Assembly: GCA_035771165.1 (NCBI GenBank) | Contig: JAWNZC010000322.1 | Coordinates: 8,657,001-8,721,000 of the forward strand | DNA length: 64,000 nt | Source: Paragorgia papillata | Taxonomy: Eukaryota; Cnidaria; Anthozoa; Scleralcyonacea; Coralliidae | Direction: 5' to 3' | In this document: positions 23,073-34,777 of the stretch, piece by piece | How the letters are laid out: each line of letters begins with the position of its first letter | How positions within the stretch are numbered: position 1 is the stretch's first letter | Notes under the pieces: model-generated | The model's input: only the letters and a program-made list of their open reading frames with translations | Databases searched by the model: none | What the model was told of the DNA's origin: nothing | Program-made: the position numbers and the translations under genes

Positions 23073-23354
23073 TTGGGGCAAGAGTAACGGCTTTAATAAC
23101 TGCTGGTTCACTTGCACCTTGATCATTAACTGCTGAAACCGATACTATATATTTTGTGTTAGGTATTAAACCATCCAATTGCTGCTGGATACTACGCGCT
23201 GTGATATTTACTCGTGTATCCATCTTTCTTCCACTACTCTTGTAGCTCACAATATATGCTGTAATCTCACTCGCTCCAATGTTCGGCTTAGTCCAAGAAA
23301 CAATCATAAACGTCGAATTGACAGCCACTGAAATTAGAGGAGGCTTTGGTTTTC
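23073..23354 (-). CDS. Receptor gene, fibronectin type III exon
   Basis: A 282 nt exon between CATAG and GTAAGT, encoding one complete FN3 domain of 94 residues. It opens KPKPPLISVAVNSTFMIVSW (the conserved Trp of strand B), then YIVSYK, LDGLIPNTKYIVSVSAVN (the conserved Tyr and the Leu-x-Pro-x-Thr turn) and ends near VTLAP. Phase 1 at both ends, so it can be shuffled or skipped without changing frame. It follows the Ig exon 25,089 and precedes exon 18,745. Confidence 0.85.
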
Positions 23355-23689
23355 CTATGAAAAAAATCATACTCAGCTTTTATAAAGAGTAACATTCAAA
23401 AGCTTTCTATGTAAGTTTATAAAATAACATTTAAAAACCGCGTGCGGTGATTGGTTAAAAGCCGTGTTCTATAACTGTCCGGAAAATATGGAAAGATTAC
23501 GCCATCCAATACGTCATTCTAATTAAAACTGTATATAGAAACACCATTATACGCTATCCACTACTCCATCATAGGCCATTCATGGACATGCAGTAAGTTT
23601 GTTTTGATCAATTTTAGCGTTTAATCTATTTTTGACATATTTGACACACTTTCAAATCAGGTAATAAAAAACTTTTCAAGTAAGATATA

Positions 23690-24110
23690 TTAATTATTTA
23701 GCTGATAAACCTAATAAATAAAATTAAAAATTAGAAAATAAAATAGAAATAAAAATAGAAAATAAAAATGAAATGAATTATATTATTAACACAAAAAAAA
23801 AAGACGGAAACGACAACTCGGAGTCAAATCTCAGAGCTAAACATGGGGAACAAATATATGAGATGATTTTTAAGTTTTCTTTTTAATTTTTAATTTTTTT
23901 TTATTTAATTATTTTCTTAAATTTATAACTTTCTAATTGTAATCCAGCACTGTATATTACCGCTTCTCAACTTGTTTGGGGGAAAATGTCAATTGGGGCG
24001 ATAGTCCTGTTTTTCTCCCAGCCACTATGTTATTTGTTGTATTCATGTGATATAATGTTGTGGCAAAGCAAAAAAATAAGTAAATAAATAAATAAAATGA
24101 GATACAGGTT
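23690..24110 (+). repeat. A-rich tract and probable LINE 3' end
   Basis: AT-rich low complexity (23,690-23,910) is followed by a 3'UTR-like stretch ending in (AAAT)n at 24,075-24,098, similar in style to the LINE tails at 19,370 and 28,440. No coding part is left. Confidence 0.4.
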
Positions 24111-24207
24111 GCAGTCTTACACCTATCGACGGGCCAATATCAAAGATGAAGTCTCAAGAAAGCAAAAACACAAGTAACTCTGACATATTACAAAACGCAT
24201 TAGTACA

Positions 24208-24392
24208 ATAGATCGTTTGCAATCATGTGACATCGGCGGGACGCCATTTTGGTTGATTTCCAGTTAATTTCAATAACCCGTGCCAAACAAACATGGTGGG
24301 CAGCGGTTAGTCAACAGCGCTTGCCAAAATTTGCCAACAGAAAAATCAACCAAGATGGCGGACGTGACGTCATATGCAAACGATCTATTGGG
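24208..24392. mobile_element. MITE with GATCGTTTGCA termini
   Basis: Imperfect inverted ends of about 55 bp: AATAGATCGTTTGCAATCAT on the left and CATATGCAAACGATCTATTG on the right, each followed inward by GCCATTTTGGTTGATT or its complement. Confidence 0.7.
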
Positions 24393-24519
24393 AAAAATGC
24401 AAATTTCTGTTTATGTCCAAAGTTTGTCCTTTCTGGCAAACCCCTGGTGATAGAAGAACATTTAGCTCAGTTTATGCATGACATTGAAGGTGAATGAATT
24501 AAAAGTAAATTCGTGACTA

Positions 24520-25040
24520 ATTAAGAGTTATGTCCCCAAAATCCGAGGGACGGTTTGTGGAAGTCACGAGGGACTTCTACAAACCCTCCCGAGGTTTGAG
24601 GGGCATTTAATCACCAATAACCCGAAATGCATTTGCTTTGTAATTACATGGTCACCGAGGAAATAAACAAAAAATGGACACATGCGCAAAGACAAATTGG
24701 AGGCAAAAACAAGATTAAATATAGAGTATGAATTCAGCAATAATCTTGACAGGGTTGCTCAGACCACAGTCAGTAGGAGAGGCTCTCTTCTGTTAACAGT
24801 GTTCACATCACCCTTTCTTTAGCAGTGTGCCAATCTTCTATCATGCATCGCTCCGATGAGTATTATGAGAGACGATTTTTCATTAATAGTAATGAAGAAC
24901 GTTTAGACTAATTGTCCCTCATCATTATTGGACGAGGGACGTTCAGAACTAAACGTCCCTCGTCCAGTATTCATGAAGGAAATACGACATTCATCGTACC
25001 TCTTGAAACAAAGCACTTCGAGGAGACCATGTAATTACGT
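24520..25040. repeat. Cluster of palindromes with GAGGGAC words
   Basis: Hairpins at about 24,545-24,600 and 24,915-24,990 lie inside an outer inverted pair (GTAATTACATGGTC at 24,640 and GACCATGTAATTAC at 25,024). It is a composite of foldback repeats without coding content. Confidence 0.5.
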
Positions 25041-25088
25041 ACGGTCATTTATATACACAATAGCAAATACATTTTTATAAACCCTTAC

Positions 25089-25241
25089 CATCGATAGTGA
25101 TATTTATTTTTTCATCAGCCGAAGAATCAGTGTTGGAAGCAATACAAGTGTAAACGCCCTCATTGTTTAATGTGACCCTTTGTATTGTCAGTGTACTCTT
25201 TATCTCTGCTGTCGTTGCATCATGTTTCGCATGCCTTGTAA
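25089..25241 (-). CDS. Receptor gene, second half of the Ig domain
   Basis: The acceptor is TTCTTTTTAG and the donor GTAAGG. It encodes 51 residues including STLTIQRV and EGVYTCIASN, the strand E, F and C' signature of a C2/I-set Ig domain with the second disulphide Cys. Phase 1 at both ends. The first half is exon 29,266-29,412, 4 kb upstream on the minus strand. Confidence 0.85.
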
Positions 25242-26379
25242 CTAAAAAGAACAGGAAAAGCAAAATAAGTGCGGAAAAGAGAATGATAAACAAATTATTT
25301 GAATCTTCCATTACGAGATCACCAAGTCAAAACAATCTTTGACCTAAAATAATGACCCCAAATCTTGCAAAATAAAAACTGAAAAACATATACTGCAAAA
25401 AGCGTCTATAGATAGGCGGATACGACATAATGTCACCGGAATTGTGCACTTTGTCATACAAGCAAAAAAGCTTCCCACGTTTGTTATAGGTACTTAAAGT
25501 GCCTATGCAACGAAATTTCACCCCAGTTTTTTATGATTGCATTTGAAAGAACACTTAAAATGACATATTAACATCTTTTGTAGAATTTCGTTCATATGCA
25601 AATGTAATACTTACGACCTCTCACTGCATAATGACTTTTTAGAAAAGTATGATTTTCTTTGAGAGTATACTTATCGGAGGAACTTAAAAATTTGCACTTA
25701 CACGTATGTAGTCATGACTGGTCACTAAACGTGTGTAGCTGTGTGTCAAATATTTGGACCATCCTAAAATTGATGCTCTTTCAAAAAACCATCATGCAGT
25801 GTGATGTCATAAGTATGACATTTGCATATCAAACAAACCTGAATATCTCAAGAATGAGAGTAAAATTTCGGTGCATATGTACTTTAACAATCCATCGGTT
25901 AATTGGAAAATGCTGAGTCAGCATTTCTATTTGTATATTTTTAGCGTTAGGTCACAGTTGCAATAGGCTGCGTAGCAGGCGTTACTGGATTGGGGGACTG
26001 GGGAGAGGGCTGAGAAGTAACGCCTGCAGTGGAGCTCTTGGCATGTCTTTGGTTTTGTAAAACCCGTTCGCTGACGAACGGGATTTTAATTATTGATTAC
26101 GCCGAATGTGATTCGCTTAGCCCCCATAATCTGTCAATCAAGGTTTAGTAAGTAAAATTAATAATTTCAATTCTAATTTTCAAACAAAAAGCTGAAACGA
26201 TTTATATCAAAGGAAATATCTAAACAGCATCTTGCAGTGCTTTTGCGATTTGATCAAATGAAAATGCTGAGTGTCAGCCTCCTCGACTCCCATACCATTC
26301 ACGTAAGTTTTATATTTAAAACCTCCATGCAAGACTTTGGAATATATCTTAATAATAGGAAGTTCCTGAATTTGATTTT

Positions 26380-26885
26380 GAAAGCGAACACCGTGAGACG
26401 CTTTGCTTTCATATGTCTCTGTCAGTCATAAAATTTCTGAAAATATTTGTGAGCGAACACCGTGGGACGCCGCAGACATTTCCGTTTAATAATGGTATAC
26501 CTTTCACTCAACTGTTTTATTTTGGTAAACACTCGCTATCATTACTGTTCTCTTCATGAATATTCGTTGCCATTGATAGAAACAGGGTTACTCTACCATT
26601 CACACCTAATTTTATAAATTTCCAGGCCACAGTTTGAGAAATATTTGTGAGCAGACACCGTGGGACGCCGCAGACATTTCCGTTAAATAATCACTACTAT
26701 TTATATACCTTTCACAACTGTTTTATTTCGGTAAACACTCGCTGTCATCACTGTTTTTTTCATGATATTCGTTGTCATTGATAGAAACAGGATTACTCTA
26801 CCATTCACACCTAATTTCATACATTTCCAGTCCACGGTTTGAGAAATATTTGTGAGCAGACACCGTCGGACACTGCAGACATATT
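26380..26885. repeat. About 200 bp tandem repeat
   Basis: GTGAGCGAACACCGTGGGAC or its GCAGACACCGT variants recurs at about 26,450, 26,646 and 26,850, with matching TTTCCGTTWAATAAT and CTCTACCATTCACACCTAAT. A partial unit begins near 26,380. Confidence 0.75.
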
Positions 26886-27276
26886 GGGCCATTCCATTTA
26901 ATATGTGCACCCCCCCTATTGAGGGTTTTGCTTCCAGATCCCCTTGGATATTCTGTAGGGTATAACCCCTGTGGATTTTTTTGTGGTCTTTAATTTAACA
27001 TCCCCCTTGGATATACCTCTGATCCCGATCCCTCCTTGGTTATATCTCTAATATACCTCTGATCCCCCCTTGGAAATTTTGGAAATATGCTTCTGATTTC
27101 TGCTATACCTTCTTCCATCTTTCATCCCCCTTGGAAATAACTTTATATATATTATTTGCCCCCTTGGATGTTGCTCAGTGTCCCCCTTGGAAATTACTAG
27201 TCTACGACCCCCCTCCCCCCTGGATATCCAAGGCCCTCAATAGGGGGGGTGTGCATATTAAATGGAATGGCCCATT
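26885..27276. mobile_element. MITE nested in the 25,940-27,620 element
   Basis: Inverted ends GGGCCATTCCATTTAATATG and CATATTAAATGGAATGGCCC, each followed by CACCCCCCCTATTGAGGG. The inside is built of degenerate CCCCCTTGGATAT units. Confidence 0.8.
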
Positions 27277-27691
27277 CCGTAAATAATTAATTAATTTATC
27301 CCTTCCACAGATTTGCGACCATCTCTCCGTCTTTTTAACTCCCTTGTACTATAATTGTTTTTTATACAAAGAGAATTATTGAAATAATAATTTACGTGAA
27401 ATTTTACTGAATTAAATGCCATGGATTTTGAAATATTACAATTAATACAAACAGTTAATTTAAATAGCTTCAGACATTGGCCGCTCGAGATCATATTTCA
27501 TTTGGGGGTGTTTGACAAAACCAAAGAGCTCCACTGCAGGCGTTACTTCTCAGCCCACTCCCCAGTCCCCCAATCCAGTAACGCCTGCTACGCAGGCTAC
27601 AGTTGCAATTATGCTATTGCCTCCTGTGCTCCTACCGTTTAGAAAGCACGTATAACTATGAACGCGCACCTCAGCTCTCTATCTGAGCATC

Positions 27692-28556
27692 GTAAAGCCT
27701 GGTTTCCATATAATCGCTACGATCACCACGATTGCTGCGATCGCTCAAAAATTAACTTGGCGATCGTAGCGATCAACAATCGTGTCGCTGTTTCCACACG
27801 ATCGCATGCTACTGATCGCCAAAATCGCTGAGATTGCAAATTCACCGTTTCCATATAGAACGTAACGATCGCCGAGATAGAACAATTTCTATATCTAATT
27901 TTTATCTGTCGAATCAACGGAAATACTTGTACACGCTTTTATAACTTGTAAATTGGATTATTGTAATGCCTTGTTATATGGTATTCCAAAATATCTTATC
28001 CAAAGACTTACGTACAATTTACACTGGCTACCTGTGGAGCAACGGATTATTTTTAAAATTATTTTATTAACATTTAAAGCCATTAACAACTTTGGCCCAT
28101 CATACATTGCAGATCTTCTAGAGTCCTATGAACCGTCTCGTTCCTTACGATCGTCTACCAAAATGTTATTAAAAGTTCCATACTTTAATTTAAAGTCATA
28201 TGGATTACGGGCTTTTTCTGTTTCAGCCCCATTCCTTTGGAACAAGCTGCCTTTTTATATTAAAAACAGTATTTCTGTAGAGACTTTTAAGAGTACATTA
28301 AAAACCTTCCTTTTTAAAGATATTTTTAATTAAAATTGTAATATAATTAAATTTAGTTGGTAGCATAGGTCATATATTATACTTTTATTATCCATGTAAA
28401 GCGCCTTTGGGCATTTTTATGAAAAAGGCGCTATATAAATTCATATTATATTATGTTATATTATATTATTGTATTATCTCGGCGATCACGATCGAGGCGA
28501 TCGTTCAATTTTGAGCGATCGTGGCGATTATATGGAAACCAGGCTTAAGCTCTAAG
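27692..28556. mobile_element. MITE with GCCTGGTTTCCATATA ends, split by a LINE
   Basis: The left end is GCCTGGTTTCCATATAATCG and the right end is CGATTATATGGAAACCAGGC, next to TTAA. The inner arms are GATCG-rich. A LINE 3' end (27,940-28,478) sits in the middle. Compare 5,902-6,076. Confidence 0.7.
27940..28478 (+). mobile_element. 5'-truncated LINE (CR1/L2-like), RT tail
   Basis: The frame 27,953-28,333 reads MDYCNALLYGIPKYLIQRL, LHWLPVEQRIIFKI, FGPSYIADLLESYEPSRSLR and GLRAFSVSAPFLWNKLP, the C-terminal part of many animal non-LTR reverse transcriptases (LDYCN...LHWLPV...R...F...P.LWN.LP). About 20-25 residues usually present between QRL and LHWLPV are missing. The 3' UTR has the AAAGCGCCTTTGGGC and GGCGCTATATAAAT stem typical of this group and ends in ATT-rich microsatellite. 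Confidence 0.75.
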
Positions 28557-28703
28557 TAGAAAGTTGTAGATTCAATTCCTATCTGTATCTAAGTAAAAAT
28601 TTCTTGCTTATCTAAAATTGAAGTGGGCTGTGGACTGAAACAGTCCAATTTGGGCCTAAATATTTGAACCTCAAGCCCACTAGCCCGAGTAAAAATGAAT
28701 GCT

Positions 28704-29135
28704 TAATCAGGTGTTGTAAATCGGATACAAATTCGACCTCATTGGCTCATTTACATAAACGTTCCGATCGATTTTCTCAACTTAAGGTTATGTAATATGA
28801 GCAACAAATTGCTGCAACATTGTTGCGTTTCAAGTTGAAAAACGTTATTGCACGTATTACTCTGTCACGCAACAAAATTTCGTTGTTGCAAGTTGAAACA
28901 GCATGTTGCAGCAAGTAGAACTGGCATCTACTTTTTTCAACAAATGTTTTCAACTTGCAAGAACAAAATCTTGTTGCGTGACAATGGGGGCTAATATATG
29001 CAACGTTTTTCAACTTTCAACGCAACAAAGTTGCGTTGAAAGTTGAAGAAAAATGTTGCCCGTATTACCTCACCTTTAAACAGCTTATATCTTAAAGATT
29101 GCTGATAAATCCGAACAATTAGATGTGTGAATTGA
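28704..29135. repeat. Dispersed repeat interrupted by a MITE
   Basis: The left part (28,704-28,785) and right part (29,083-29,135) together match 16,170-16,345. The break is at TTAA. Confidence 0.65.
28786..29082. mobile_element. TTAA-flanked MITE rich in CAACAAAATTTTGTTG words
   Basis: TTAA flanks both sides. Ends GGTTATGTAATATGAGCAAC and the complement of AGGTGAGGTAATACGGGCAA are imperfect inverted repeats. Inner palindromes GTTGCGTTTCAAGTTGAAAA and CAACTTTCAACGCAACAAAG match. The uninterrupted repeat at 16,170 shows the empty site. Confidence 0.75.
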
Positions 29136-29265
29136 ATAAGTCGTATATTTTCGGCTCGCGTTGTAAATGCCCACACAGTTCGACCACTCATATTTGTATA
29201 TATTACATATACACTATAACACACTGCATACAAGGTTAGACCCACAAAATATGTACTGAAAATAC

Positions 29266-29412
29266 CGTTTTCGACAACCGTCTTTCCAAAACCTCGAACA
29301 GTCCATTCAATAGTAGGTAATGGTCGGCCTTCAGCGGCACATTGCAGTTCCAGTTTATCACCAAATCTTACTGTTTTTGACTGAGAGTAATCGTTTATAA
29401 AAGCCTCATCAC
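29266..29412 (-). CDS. Receptor gene, first half of the Ig domain
   Basis: A 147 nt exon bounded by TTGATAAG and GTATTT. It encodes FGDKLELQCAAEGRPLPTIE then W, the strand B Cys and strand C Trp of an I-set Ig domain. Phase 1 at both ends, joining exon 25,089-25,241 to finish the fold. Confidence 0.85.
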
Positions 29413-29509
29413 CTTATCAAAAAAATATTGTAAAAATAATTCAGACGTTTTTAAGAGATGCTGCAAAAGACAAACGTAAAAACTGCATTCGAATTTAATA
29501 AGTATTTAC

Positions 29510-29629
29510 CTTTACACGATATCTTGCCATCTCCCTTAAAGCCTTCTTTACAAGTGCAAGTAAAACTTCCAACGGTATTATTACAGTTAGCATGCTTGTG
29601 GCAGTTTTGTTTACTACATTCATTGATAT
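29510..29629 (-). CDS. Receptor gene, calcium-binding EGF exon
   Basis: A 120 nt exon between TTTTAG and GTAAAT, encoding [16 protein letters not shown] through [13 protein letters not shown]. It has the DxNEC calcium-binding start, six Cys and the Tyr/Phe position of cbEGF. Phase 1-1. It is the first EGF exon left of the 23.4 kb intron that holds the DIRS element and Polinton. Confidence 0.88.
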
Positions 29630-30540
29630 CTAAAACGAGCAAACAAAGTAAGGAATCCTTGAGTATGAATCGAGCTATAATAAATGCAAAACCAAACGAA
29701 TTTCTGCATGTGGGCAACATAGCAATGTTACTAGAAAGACATACACGCAACAACCCCTCGCCCGCTTCTACATGAGTTTTTGTAAATACCCCCTGATTAG
29801 AAAACGTTAATGCAACCCCTTCCCCCCCCTGCGCTCTTTTTCGACTCTTGTCAGAATATTTGAAATTGAAAACTGTTTAACTCTAATTTTTTAAAGAGAA
29901 AGGCAACGAAGAGCAAAGAAAAATTTAAGGATGATATTTCGCCGTAAAAATTAATGAGATAAACAAAATTAATTGCATGTCGCATCCAGGCTTTGAACTC
30001 GATCAGGCTACTGAAGCAGGCGTCAAAATTTTATCAAAAATGTTTACAAAGGACATTGCTACTCTAGAGAGCAGTTTTCACCTACATGTTAATAAATATT
30101 TCAACATGCAGCATTTGTACGTTTTACCGAGAAAAAAAATTGTTTCTTTTTCTATTTTTACGCCAAATTATAAACAAGCTACGCTAAGTCACAAGTGGTT
30201 TTACAATAAGAAAACTATTTAAAAAAAGATAAGACAGCAGTCACAGGTAAAAAATACAACGGGCATTGGCAAGCAAAAACATGCAATGGATATGATACGT
30301 TTAAAATACTTCAAGGACACACAAAATAGAAAACAACGAACAGTTTTGCTAGTAACTGCGAGCAACTGCTCTATTATTGCGTCAGTCGGCTGCTCGGTTA
30401 TTGCGTCAGTCGTCGTGTTTGTTTAAGTTTATAATTTATTCTTGCATTCTTGACAATAGAAAATAACTCTTTTCGTCGAGATTCAATTTTGCCTTGTTTG
30501 TCTGAGTTTTGCCCTATAAATAGTAATCTATTCTAACTAC
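29630..30540. other. Intron sequence between EGF exon and DIRS-like element
   Basis: No exon or recognisable element. A short direct repeat (TTATTGCGTCAGTCG) lies near 30,372-30,412. Confidence 0.4.
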
Positions 30541-30786
30541 ACTCCTGCTCTCATAGGCTTACGGGAGGAGAGTTAGGGAGATGCGAGCCCTGTCGCCGGA
30601 TTACGCCTCCCAGGCTGGTAAACCCTGTAGAGTTCTAAGCAGGCCATACCCCACCCATACCCTAATCACCCGTAACTTATTCCCAAAACTAACCCCTCAA
30701 AACCCACATCTCAAATCTTACACGTCAGACAGGAACTAATTAATTGAATACAGGAGACCCGGTTCCCCCAAAACTTTACATCGTTC

Positions 30787-32009
30787 TCAAAAGAAAGGCG
30801 TAAAACCAACTAAATTGTCACATCGATGAAAACAAGCTCCCAAGACCTCGGCTGGAACACGCCCCGCCTCCGCTAAAGTACTGGCAACGAGTTTATCAGA
30901 TGTGTCAGCGGCAGAAAAGACTTTACCCATCTGGGTATAATGGTCTACCATGACCGTAGAACACCACCCAATATGCCTTGCAATATCGTCCTTGGACGCC
31001 CCTAGCATCCCAAGAAGGATCGCGGTCCCGCCCCGGAAACCATGCATCGTCTCGTTCGTATATATGTTCAAAGCTTTTAAATAAGTAACCAGCCTGGCCT
31101 GTGCCGCAGACACCAAATATGGAGAACTGGAGACGGTTGTTTTCTTCGTCGTCGTGCGGAAAAGAAATCCATTGCCCAGATTAATTTGCATGGCGGAGCA
31201 CAGTGCACGATAGAATTTTAAATTTTCCACCGGGCAGATGGCGGGGTTTTGCACTGGTTGTATCGAAACCGGTCTAGTACGACTTCCTCTCAAGGTTTTC
31301 CCCACGCGTTGGTGAATAAGCAAGCTGTTACCGTTCGGGTGAAAGAAGTGTCCGCAAATACCGAATAATTTGATGAAACTTATCAAAGAAAATAGGTGTA
31401 GCCTGGCGAGGGGATATCCTGGCTTCCGACTGCTCCGCTTGAATCGACTTAAGATACTGTTTCACCGAAAAGTGCGCGGCAGGATTACCCCCACCTGAAC
31501 GTACATCATAATCACCCGCGCGGTCCAAGCTATTAAAAATAGCTCGAAGTTTCCCGATAGTGGAGTCGACAGTGCCTGCCGCGAGACGCGAAGGACAATC
31601 GCACGGTTCTTTAACTCTAGAGCCCAGGAACTTGCAATCACGCCGGTGGACTTTTGTGCGCCCCTTGTTGTCCTTCCAGACGAGAAAACGAATCACATCT
31701 TTCGGTGAGCAGGTAAAAAGTGTCATGGGTGGGTGGAGCGCACCAAGAAACGTCTGGAGGTCGATCTCCAACTGCGACTTTTGACGGCCATATCTGGATA
31801 ACAACCTTGCTGACTCAAGGTCATCTATCCGTTTATCAATCTCGTTTATGTCCAGTCTAACTCGCTTGGCAGGTGAAGACGCAAAACTACGACCAACTGG
31901 ACGTTGAGCGCCACCACACGTCTGACAAAACGCAGCACAATCGTCGTTTGGATAACGGCAATTGCGACAAACCTTAGCGGGACGCGAAATCCTTGGAACC
32001 CCCTAAACA
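30787..32009 (-). pseudogene. DIRS tyrosine recombinase (broken)
   Basis: The frame opens after TTTGTTTAG with a Cys cluster (VCRNCRYPNDDCAAFCQTC), a helical N-terminal DNA-binding part (31,804-31,330) and then a shifted frame (31,386-30,787) with ETMHGFRGGTAILLG, ARHIGW and VDHYTQMGKV: the His-x-x-Arg, His and Tyr of the catalytic set. The region holding the first catalytic Arg is missing at the frameshift near 31,350-31,390, so strand exchange would be lost. No in-frame ATG precedes the Cys cluster; the acceptor-like TTTGTTTAG at its start suggests expression by splicing in the intact element (inference). Confidence 0.7.
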
Positions 32010-32030
32010 AAGAAGACGAGGTAGGAAAAC

Positions 32031-34190
32031 CTACGAGACTGTTAACATCCTAAAGGCCCAAAGGTCCCAGCCCAGAGGTCTAGACTCAAAACTTCCACCG
32101 CGTGTTGGGTAAGACAAAACACCAGATTGAGCCTTCGAACCCAAACAAACTTTATCTAAAGCACGCCCATTGACCAATGCCCACCAAAACCGGCGCGGAA
32201 AAACATCGGGAAGAACAATAGTAAATCTGCCACCGGTAGCAAATAAAAAACGGAGGACCGGGCCGATCATCGGTACTGGCGGAAACACGTACGCGTTATC
32301 AGTTGCTTGCAAAGTTTGCGCAAATAAATTAACCCCAGCGGAGTTCGGTGTTGGCCAAGGGGGAAAAATGACGGAGTGGAATGCCATCTGGATCAGGATG
32401 TACGTTTGAGTCAAGAGACATAAGGTCCACCGTATGAGGCCCCCAGCGAAGCTGGAGATCCTGCCAGGATTGGTGAGCAAGCATACAATCGGCATCAGAC
32501 AGAGCTCTGGACGGTAGGTCAGCCAAATTCTCTTTGGAAGGCACGTGGCACAAGGTGAGCCCAATATTCGCGCGTAATGACAACTCAAATATGGATTCGA
32601 TGACCCCCGTGAGATTGGCGCTCTTACCCCCCTGATTCTTCCACGCCTTGACAAGGGTAAGACTGTCCGTGTGTGCATCGATGCGACAATTGGATAGGGA
32701 TTGAGCAGCAACAGAGAGGGTGCTCAACAAAGCGCGAGCTTCCTTAACCACGATTGGCTGGAGTTGATCTACTGGCTTCCAATAATCTCGGAGCGTGATA
32801 GGCTCCCCATCAAGGGGAAAAACCACACACCCCCAGCCAGAGTCGGAGGCATCGGCAAAAAATTTAAGCACCAGATGCCGCTCGTCAAACCATGGAAGAT
32901 GTCCTCGCCAAGTATCAAGAAATCTCCAATAGATGATTTGTGCACGCAACGCTCCGGTGATTTTAATGGATGCACCAGGCCTCTTTGCATGTGACCCAAT
33001 GGCTCGATAAATAACCCTTGTATACAAACGCGCAGCTGGAACCACGATAGCAAAAGACGTCGTTTTGCCGGCAAAACGCTGTAATAACTGAAGATCAACC
33101 TCACTTTTGGATAGGATTTCTTCCCGTAGCATTCGAAACTTCTCTTTTTTGTCATCCGGCAAAATGAAAGCCATAAGCAAGGTATTAAAGAGGACTTTGA
33201 AAGGGCCGTGGTGTAACCAAGTGTCGTGAGCACATACGTAACAATATACGCTGCGGCTTCAGCTCTTTGAACATCAGACCAGGGGCATCCAGAGGTCGTA
33301 ACCAACTGGCCGTTGTGTCTGTCGTCAATATACTGGCTACAGGGGACTCCGAGGGTTCGGATATAACTAGTCGCGACCAAGCCGGTGGAGTGGTACACAT
33401 ATGCACTGGCCTTCCATCCAAACGGTAATGATGCATATACAAAATAACAACCGTCCCAAGATAACCCGAACATCGTTCTACTAGAACTGGTAAGCATGAG
33501 ATGATCGTAGCCACTCTTGTCGTCACAAACGGTCTGATAATGATGTCGACCAACGTATCGCGGAAGGTCGGGTAAATAATCGAGCGAAAATGGTAGGTCA
33601 CGGATCCACAGGTTAAGAAACCGTTCATCGTGACACATCCGGGGTTTAGATGGCTCAACAGTAATTGGCATGACTAAATGCGGAGGCTGAACTTGGCCAA
33701 TGCGGCCCCAAAATACCAAAGATCCGGTGCGTACCCTTTCCCTGATGGTTGAATCGATAAAATCCTTAAATTGCTGACATGATTGACTATTCGGAAACTG
33801 TCGCTGAGGCGGATAGGGTGAATCGAAGTACTGGCCGGCAAATGTTCCTTTATAAGGCTGAAAGTATCTCCAAACATCAACTCCATTGCGAATGAAGGAC
33901 AGCACTTCCGGCGCTCCACCTGCCGGGACAATTTTCTCCCACTCATCGTAATGATGGTGTAGCTCCCCCGGTACGAAAAACGAAGGGTCACGAAAGATCA
34001 CCTCCCTTGGGCTGGCTAAGACTTTGCTACTGGACACCATACGTGGAGAAGGTCTGGGGCCGACAATAGTAGTAGGCGAACCCTGCCAATCGCACCATTG
34101 GACACTCGGTCTCGGGTGGTTTTTTCTATAAAACAACTGCGCGTTGTGGATTCTCTGACGCTTTGTCGCGGGAAGATCCTAAGGGAAGGA
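32031..34190 (-). pseudogene. DIRS reverse transcriptase/RNase H with C-terminal domain (frameshifted)
   Basis: Continuous from about 34,190 to 33,185: RT blocks include VQPPHLVMPITVEPSKPRMC, VCDDKSGYDH, YASLPFGWKASAYVY and the active-site SQYIDDRH. Near 33,180 the frame changes to LPDDKKEKFRMLREEIL and RNase H with FFADASDSGWGCV, RIDAHTDS and HVPSKENLADLPSRA. The dozen residues that normally join these (an FLG..VDS block) seem deleted. A second shift in a T/C homopolymer near 32,360 leads to VPMIGPVLRFL, FPRRFWWAL and RPLGWDLWAF, the C-terminal domain following RNase H in DIRS elements. An acceptor-like CCTTCCCTTAG precedes the frame at 34,190. Confidence 0.8.
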
Positions 34191-34777
34191 AAACTGGGTA
34201 AGCCCAAAGCAAAAACCCGACCCGAAACCACTGAAAGATCGCCCACTCCACTGCCGGCCCCAGGCAACCCCGAGGGGCATAAAAGGCATTAGTCGCCCGC
34301 ACCTGGGTCCAGCAACGGACAGGCAAAGAATGTGGGAGTGAACAAAAATCCCAGAAAAGTAAAAAAAACAAAAACATTAAAACAACGCTACAACAGATAA
34401 GCGGTACAGGAAGATATAGTTGATTACCAAACGTTGCTGTAGAAAGTCCCCATCCCATTTCACCGCAAAAACGACAAGCGAATAAATATACATGGACGTA
34501 AATGCACGCAACGTAGATGAGTCTTGGTAACGCTAAGCTCTAAATGGACCGGTATTCAAACCAAAGGTGCATATTTGCCCCACGCGAAACCAACTTGTTT
34601 CGCTTGGAAAATAATATCAGAGACATATAAGACCTCACTTCGATATGCCGCTCGAAAAACAAAAGAAACAAACAACACAAGGATCGCAATGCATGAAATA
34701 TTTATTATCACAATAAAGTAACACAAACGAGCAAAACAATCACCGGTATTACGACCGATAGACACATTAACGAAAAA
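34191..34777 (-). other. DIRS spacer between gag and RT frames
   Basis: No conserved frame. It may be intronic, since an acceptor-like CCTTCCCTTAG lies at its downstream end. Confidence 0.35.

Larger units (their letters stand above)
25940..27620. mobile_element. 1.7 kb element with 100 bp inverted repeats (AGCCTGCGTAGCAGGCGTTA)
   Basis: The ends at about 25,950-26,065 and 27,515-27,610 are inverted copies sharing CTGCGTAGCAGGCGTTACTG, GGGGGACTGGGGAG and AGTAACGCCTGCAGTGGAGC. No transposase frame was found inside. It contains a three-part tandem repeat (26,380-26,885) and a second MITE (26,885-27,276). Confidence 0.75.

Noticed and set aside
32010..32041. 32 nt intron between RT and recombinase frames (GTAGGT...TTTAG)
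   Set aside because: Too short for an animal spliceosomal intron and joins the frames out of phase.
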